A DNA stretch of 13,930 nt from Irineochytrium annulatum. Taxonomy: Eukaryota; Chytridiomycota; Chytridiomycetes; Chytridiales; Chytridiaceae. Shown here one piece after another: positions 10,501-13,930 of the stretch. The position numbers and the translations under genes are program-made. The DNA is taken from contig JADGJL010000785.1 in NCBI GenBank assembly GCA_027600665.1, forward strand, positions 1 to 13,930, given 5' to 3'. Each line of letters opens with the position of its first letter. The first letter of the stretch is position 1. The notes beneath the pieces were generated by a model. The model ran no database searches. It worked only from the letters and a program-made list of their open reading frames with translations, and was not told the DNA's origin.

Positions 10501-13448
10501 GGTTTACGCCATCGACTCCAACTATACGGAACTGCCTGTCGTGTTCGCGCCAAAGGTATAAACGTTATTGCTTGTCTGATCTGACGACGTCCTTAGCTAC
10601 CCGGAAAGTACTCATGCAAAATCGTCCTCTCGGGGCTCGAAGCCTCGGACGTGCGAGTCTTCTCTATCCTTGGTGTTGCAATCTCCGAGGGCTCAAAGGC
10701 GGAGCTCGACTTTGTTACGCCGGCGCGTCAAGCCATTACACAGGACATTCCGATTGTCAATAAGACCGAAGAGGACTGGAGCCTCAAGGTAAAAGCTCAC
10801 ATTTTCCCTGTACGGTCATGTCTTGACGTTTTTGGCGTTGTAGGCAATCCTTCAAGGTCCGGCCTTTTCGGGCCCACATTCGATCATCGCGAAGGCACGG
10901 TCGACCACCCCGTACAGCATCACTTTCAAGCCGATGCGGGCGTGCGAGGTCGTGGGCATGCTCACGCTGTCGAACCTACAGACAGCCCAGAAACACGTCT
11001 ACCACCTGCGTGGCGTCGGGCAGGAGCCGTTACCTGAGGAGCACCGGGAGATAGAGTGCGCAGCCAGAGACAAGGTCTGTTACTTTCCTTATGTAAGCGA
11101 GACCCAGCGTATACTTACTACGTGTCGCAAACAGATCCGCGAAACGTTTAAAGTCACCAACCATACTGACCGCGACGCCGAATACGACGTTGTGACCGAC
11201 ATCCCCAACGCCTCGGGTTTACGTCGGATCTTCGTCCCCGCTGGCCAATCCGTTGACCACGTGCTGGAAATCCAGGCCAAACGGACTGCGACCTCAACGC
11301 AGCTGGTCACCTACGTGAACCGGAACGACCAGTCCTTCGTATGGTACACCGTAAAAATGGACGTCCGCCCGCCGCCTTGTGAGGATACTGTAGTGCTTGC
11401 GACGCAAGTCCGGAAGGCTGTGGCCACCGAGCTGGTGATCAGGAACCCGCTGGCGACGCCCGTGACATTCACGGTTACCTTTGAAGGGGATGGACTCGTG
11501 GGGCCGGATCAGCTAAACGTGGATGCGGATTCGGAGGCGACCTACACGCTGGTGTTCGCGCCGGTGTTGAGCAACGTCACATACGGGAAGCTTTGTTTCC
11601 AAAATGACATTATCGGGGAGTTTTGGTATGAGCTTAGGCTGGAAGCGACCGAGGCACAGCCCATCATCCTTCCTGAGATGCGCGCGGCGCTAGGGAAGTG
11701 CGCGGTATGTTATTTTAAGGCGCCAATGACCGTGAATTAATAGTGCCAACAGGTGCATACGATTTCGATCGAGAACATTTTCTCGACCGCGACCGTGCTC
11801 GAGTTGCAAATGGACGAGTCCTCGGATTTCCAGATCAACTACCCGCCGCAACCAATTGCAGAGCTCCAGAGACGGCCGCGGTCTGCTGGCGCCGTGCACG
11901 TCACCTGCCCAGGTTTTGAGAAGGTCGATATTCAGATCATGTTCTGGCCGAGCTCCGTTACGGAGCCGAGGTATGGAGTTGTCAGGGTGCTGAGCTCCAC
12001 AATTGGGAACCAAGTGTATCACACCCAGGTATTTACGATAGATACGACGGGTGAATATTCTGGTATTTAAACACATGTTTTTCTACTAGGGCATGGGGCT
12101 CCTCCCGGAGCCAATGGAGGAGACGGTCGTCCGTTCCATCCTGCACCAGCCGACAACAACGGTCCTGACCTTCTTTAACCCCCTAATGGACCCCGTCCCC
12201 GTCACCATCTCCATCCGGAACGAGGAGCTCGGAGGCGGGACCGCAAACGTCGGGGCAGCCGCAGCGGCCAAGCACCCGAACTTCTCGCTCATGATTCACC
12301 GCAAAGCGCGCTACAACGTCGGTAGCCTCGACCGGCTCGACATCCCGTTCACGTACACGCCCACGAAGATGGACAGGAGCATCGTGAGCATCATCGTGGA
12401 GATGGGGACGCTCAAGTGGATCTACCCGATCACGGGGATGCCGGACGCGCCCTTGACGGCGCCGTCGCGGCTGCTGGAGTGCAGGTCGCGCGAGCGGATG
12501 GAGAGCGATTTCGAGGTCAAGTTGCCCGGGTTCCTGATCGAGCCGGAGGAGATACCCGCCGGCGAGGAGTCGAGCGTTAATTGGGGGTCGAGGGTCGAGT
12601 GGAGTGTCGAGCACCGGGGTTCCGAGAGCGTCGACTTTTCGAAACTCCTTAGCTTGTCGGTGAAAGACTTCAAGATGGTGGAAGGCGAAGGACTCGCGAT
12701 CTTGTTCACGGTAGGCAAACCGCACTTCTGCAGAATTTTTGTTTTTCCTTTGGGCACGCACAACCAGCAAGCTGACATACACTGCATCCAGGCCCTTTTC
12801 ACTCCTGTTCGCCCCTCGGAGCACACGATCGAGATCCTCGTGACACAAACCTCCACTGGCGCGCGCTGGAAGTTCCCCGCGCGGCTCGTCGCGCACCTTC
12901 CCCTGATCGACGACGTGATCGTGATCGAGGGCGCGATCAACAAGACGAACGGGGTGTCCTTTGAGCTCAAAAACACGTCGGAGCGCGACCGTCACTTCAA
13001 GGCGTTCTTCACGAAGGAGAGCCCGGGCGAGTTTGACGTAAAGCCGTCCCATGGGGTTCTCGTGCCGGACAGCAGGAGGACGGATGGTTGTAATCGGTTC
13101 GTGGTGTCATATAGGGCTTCCAGCTACGGGAAGAATCTGGTCGGGACCCTCGTCATCGCGGTTAGTGAATTTTGTATATTTTTTTTTTTCTTTTCGCTTT
13201 GGCTCGCAAGCAGCGTCGCTGAATGAACCCAATAGGCCGATGACATATCTTGGTCGTACGAGGTGAGGGGTGTCACGCCAAAGACACGGCATCCGTCCGC
13301 GGACGCGCGCTACAGCGTCTCCTCGTCGGGAGGGATGCGATTGCCGATGGTGCGAACGAGCGACGCGAAGCAGAAACAGCGAAACTTCGTGCAGGACAAC
13401 GTCAACAGCGTGAAGGTCACTCGCGAGTCCGTTGCCAATCTTGAATGA
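1565..13448 (+). CDS. CFAP47: CFAP47 homologue, giant ASH/CH-domain flagellar axoneme protein (19 exons)
   Basis: Axonemal scaffold protein of motile cilia and flagella; human CFAP47 is needed for the sperm flagellum. Proposed exons: 1565-2334, 2397-5199, 5255-8100, 8153-8300, 8343-8454, 8496-8659, 8702-8980, 9025-9756, 9800-9862, 9907-10020, 10073-10375, 10418-10555, 10597-10788, 10844-11092, 11135-11704, 11753-12028, 12090-12710, 12792-13160, 13236-13448 (TGA at 13446). They join in one open frame of 3653 codons; human CFAP47 is about 3190. Order of domains: disordered residues 1-235; ASH/MSP-like beta domains from about 240 to 2100 (for example ALDFGKVTVHSQNSLPL across intron 2); CH domain about 2150-2290 (MNCRLLGDLIQSISGKKVPP, then EFLMSYEDY); further beta domains to the end, including FVTPARQAITQDIPIVNKT, a GMGLLPEPM stretch and the terminal ISWSYEVRGVTP. 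A CH domain embedded between two ASH arrays plus this C-terminus points to CFAP47 rather than HYDIN, CFAP65 or CFAP74. The start is the first ATG after an in-frame stop at 1523. Least certain are introns 5, 14 and 17 and the N-terminus. Confidence 0.85.
2335..2396 (+). other. CFAP47: intron 1 of CFAP47 (62 nt, phase 2)
   Basis: Donor GTATGT, acceptor TTCGCAG. Removal joins NYEPG to SRCAERITVRNF inside the first ASH/MSP-like domain. The unspliced frame hits a stop at 2372-2374. Confidence 0.85.
2614..2649 (+). repeat. CFAP47: CAG-rich tract encoding a polyglutamine-like run in CFAP47
   Basis: CAG codons broken by CCG, CAC and CGA encode LQPQQHQQQQRHLQ at about residues 330-343, directly after the first ASH/MSP-like domain, and are followed by a Ser/Thr/Ala-rich disordered linker. 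It is an interrupted repeat, so probably fairly stable in length. Confidence 0.6.
5200..5254 (+). other. CFAP47: intron 2 of CFAP47 (55 nt, phase 0)
   Basis: Donor GTGAGC after AAG, acceptor TCTTTTAG. Splicing yields ALDFGK-VTVHSQNSLPL, a typical ASH-domain strand. A later donor at 5220 would enter a frame with an immediate stop, so it was not chosen. Confidence 0.88.
5710..5737 (+). repeat. CFAP47: G-rich tract encoding a polyglycine run in CFAP47
   Basis: Several runs of two to five G in a row (GGCGG, AGGGGG, CGGGGG, CGG, TGG) encode nine consecutive glycines at about residues 1346-1354, in a linker before the next beta domain (KTVTLVNRGNF). The spacing could allow a G-quadruplex on the coding strand. 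It is probably a flexible linker in the protein. Confidence 0.6.
8101..8152 (+). other. CFAP47: intron 3 of CFAP47 (52 nt, phase 2)
   Basis: Donor GTAGTG, branch site TGCTAAAA near 8128, acceptor CTTTAG. An alternative acceptor CAG at 8146 is also in frame and would add two residues. Confidence 0.75.
8301..8342 (+). other. CFAP47: intron 4 of CFAP47 (42 nt, phase 0)
   Basis: Donor GTAAGA, acceptor CCTATTAG. Splicing joins EDHIGLGM to SVVEFPNQYTM inside the CH domain. Confidence 0.85.
8455..8495 (+). other. CFAP47: intron 5 of CFAP47 (41 nt, phase 1; boundaries uncertain)
   Basis: A frame change between GKKVPPMP and DDRVKAIQKYY requires an intron here. Preferred: donor GTAAAG at 8455, acceptor TTGCAG at 8495. 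Acceptor CAG at 8507 with the same donor also keeps frame (four residues fewer), as does donor 8442 (GTAATT) with acceptor 8497. Confidence 0.55.
8660..8701 (+). other. CFAP47: intron 6 of CFAP47 (42 nt, phase 0)
   Basis: Donor GTATGT, acceptor ATTGTTAG, with an AGCTGAC-like branch site upstream. Joins NDVDVL to KSDGQGILHDEF. Confidence 0.87.
8981..9024 (+). other. CFAP47: intron 7 of CFAP47 (44 nt, phase 0)
   Basis: Donor GTGACA, near-ideal branch site TGCTAACT around 9005-9012, acceptor GCATCAG. Joins RWASYHTWK to RTGVLKRYINF. Confidence 0.88.
9757..9799 (+). other. CFAP47: intron 8 of CFAP47 (43 nt, phase 0)
   Basis: Perfect donor GTAAGT, acceptor CTTTTAG. Joins FKVTLRQGR to RTAPLLILHKGK. 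Confidence 0.87.
9863..9906 (+). other. CFAP47: intron 9 of CFAP47 (44 nt, phase 0)
   Basis: Donor GTAAAA, branch-like GCTGAT, acceptor CGACAG. It leaves exon 9 only 63 nt (21 codons) and joins TEIAAFD to ESGYQDNFSPPAF. The unspliced frame runs on, but into sequence unlike the family. Confidence 0.8.
10021..10072 (+). other. CFAP47: intron 10 of CFAP47 (52 nt, phase 0)
   Basis: Donor GTGAGG, branch site TTCTAATC, acceptor GGAAAG. Joins YFPITFQPFD to AGHHECILHFCDPSVGEFFY. Confidence 0.82.
10376..10417 (+). other. CFAP47: intron 11 of CFAP47 (42 nt, phase 0)
   Basis: Donor GTGAGG, branch site AACTAATC, acceptor GGATAG. Joins KKPLRYK to VEYLSPFFSGPSE. Confidence 0.87.
10556..10596 (+). other. 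CFAP47: intron 12 of CFAP47 (41 nt, phase 0)
   Basis: Donor GTATAA, branch-like TCTGAC, acceptor TCCTTAG. Joins ELPVVFAPK to LPGKYSCKIVLSG. Confidence 0.87.
10789..10843 (+). other. CFAP47: intron 13 of CFAP47 (55 nt, phase 0)
   Basis: Donor GTAAAA, branch-like CTTGAC, acceptor GTTGTAG. Joins NKTEEDWSLK to AILQGPAFSGPHS. Confidence 0.87.
11093..11134 (+). other. CFAP47: intron 14 of CFAP47 (42 nt, phase 0; donor uncertain)
   Basis: Donor GTAAGC at 11093, branch-like TTACTAC, acceptor CAAACAG. A weaker donor GTCTGT at 11075 also keeps frame and would remove six more residues (VCYFPY). The intron length is divisible by three and has no in-frame stop, so retention would also be readable. Confidence 0.65.
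11705..11752 (+). other. CFAP47: intron 15 of CFAP47 (48 nt, phase 0)
   Basis: Donor GTATGT, acceptor CCAACAG. Joins RAALGKCA to VHTISIENIFSTATV. The unspliced frame stops within the intron. Confidence 0.87.
12029..12089 (+). other. CFAP47: intron 16 of CFAP47 (61 nt, phase 0)
   Basis: Donor GTATTT, acceptor TTCTACTAG. Joins IGNQVYHTQ to GMGLLPEPMEET, which restores a beta strand followed by a family-typical loop. Confidence 0.85.
12711..12791 (+). other. CFAP47: intron 17 of CFAP47 (81 nt, phase 0, stop-free)
   Basis: Donor GTAGGC, branch site GCTGAC near 12771, acceptor CATCCAG. Joins EGLAILFT to ALFTPVRPSEHTIEIL. It has no in-frame stop and is divisible by three, so it could be read as 27 residues. 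I call it an intron because of the T-rich tract, the well-placed branch site and the ASH-like strand that follows. Another in-frame acceptor is CAG at 12767. Confidence 0.65.
13161..13235 (+). other. CFAP47: intron 18 of CFAP47 (75 nt, phase 0)
   Basis: Donor GTTAGT, a poly-T tract at about 13178-13190, branch-like GCTGAAT, acceptor CCAATAG. Joins VGTLVIA to ADDISWSYEVRGVTP, the characteristic CFAP47 C-terminal segment. Confidence 0.82.
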
Positions 13449-13827
13449 TATGTTTGGATGTAGGACTGGTTACATGCATGTACTATAGATTGAACAATTA
13501 GAAGTAAACGCGAAATCGATAGAGAAGCAGTATCTCATTTTGATATGTGTCAAACCGACATGGTGGCATCGTTCGCGGTTGAGTAGGAGTGACGAGGAAG
13601 AATTGAGGGGCAATGCACGAAGTGAAGAGTGACGAAAGAACTTTATTCACACATACACGGAATGGCTATTATCGCGGCGGAATGTGAAGAAAGAGCAAAC
13701 TAACATATTCGAGAATGCTTTCATGAGGTTGTTGTGTTGATTACTCTATTATATCTATGAACTGCTTTCATGAATGCTTGTAAAGATTAAATTGACTTAG
13801 TCATTGCGAGTGTAACGTGAAACCCGA
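13449..13827. other. convergent intergenic region / 3' flanks
   Basis: This stretch is AT-richer than the coding DNA, with stops in all frames I read and no protein-like frame. It should hold the 3' ends of CFAP47 and of the minus-strand gene that follows. I saw no AATAAA on the plus strand. An 11-base word, TGCTTTCATGA, occurs twice, at 13716-13726 and 13763-13773; no role is suggested. No RNA gene or repeat family was recognised. Confidence 0.6.
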
Positions 13828-13930
13828 TTAGTGCACAAACAGATTCGTTTTGTTGGCAAAGTTTTTCACGGCGTCATCCCACCTCGACATCGCCGCTGCG
13901 TCCCCCGACCTCCTCCACGCCCCCAACACC
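13828..13930 (-). CDS. C-terminal end of an unidentified convergent gene (partial)
   Basis: The minus strand from 13929 down is open for 33 codons and ends with TAA at 13828-13830. The peptide ends DDAVKNFANKTNLFVH and also contains GAWRRSGDAAAMSRW. It has a protein-like, non-repetitive composition and sits in a tail-to-tail position typical of a compact genome. The rest of the gene, including its start, lies beyond the right edge. I do not recognise a family from so short a piece. GC content rises sharply at the start of this stretch compared with the flank before it, which supports coding. Confidence 0.55.
   Translation of the reverse strand, partial: VLGAWRRSGDAAAMSRWDDAVKNFANKTNLFVH

Noticed and set aside
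12183..13052. Minus-strand frame of 289 codons
   Set aside because: Arg/Leu/His-rich antisense shadow of CFAP47 exons 17-18; it crosses the proposed intron 17 and has no recognisable domain.
13716..13773. Two copies of TGCTTTCATGA as a regulatory repeat
   Set aside because: An 11-base word occurring twice in an AT-rich flank has no further structure and may be chance.
1..13930. A bacterial operon, mobile element, CRISPR array or defence system
   Set aside because: The coding frame is interrupted by many GT-AG introns, and no transposase, terminal repeats, spacer arrays or ribosome-binding sites were seen.

Overview
This looks like eukaryotic nuclear DNA, most likely from a flagellated (zoosporic) fungus such as a chytrid or a relative. 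The sequence shows GC-rich coding DNA, many very short GT-AG introns of about 41 to 81 nt with fungal-type branch sites (GCTAAC, CTAAT, CTGAC), and one huge gene for a flagellar axoneme protein. The organism is an inference. Oomycetes, algae or other flagellated protists are not excluded.

Layout. (1) Positions 1 to about 873, minus strand: a probable partial gene running off the left edge, acidic and of low complexity, with an uncertain exon structure. (2) About 874-1490: a divergent intergenic/promoter region, followed by a short upstream ORF (1491-1568) that overlaps the next start codon. (3) 1565-13448, plus strand: one gene in 19 exons and 18 introns that I read as CFAP47 (cilia- and flagella-associated protein 47). 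The spliced frame is open throughout and gives about 3650 residues. It has a disordered N-terminal extension, a long array of ASH/MSP-type immunoglobulin-like beta domains, an embedded calponin-homology (CH) domain, a second beta-domain array and the typical C-terminal end. The separate long open frames in this span are exons of this gene, not separate genes. (4) 13449-13827: AT-richer 3' flank. (5) 13828 to the right edge, minus strand: the last 33 codons of a convergent gene that continues outside the window.

The first half of the big gene is intron-poor (two exons of about 2.8 kb each). The second half, starting just before the CH domain, is split into 16 small exons, and introns 6 to 18 are all phase 0. 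Function follows from family knowledge: CFAP47 proteins belong to the axoneme and are needed for normal flagella, here presumably of the zoospore. The two flanking genes could not be identified. I saw no tRNA, rRNA, transposon or CRISPR.
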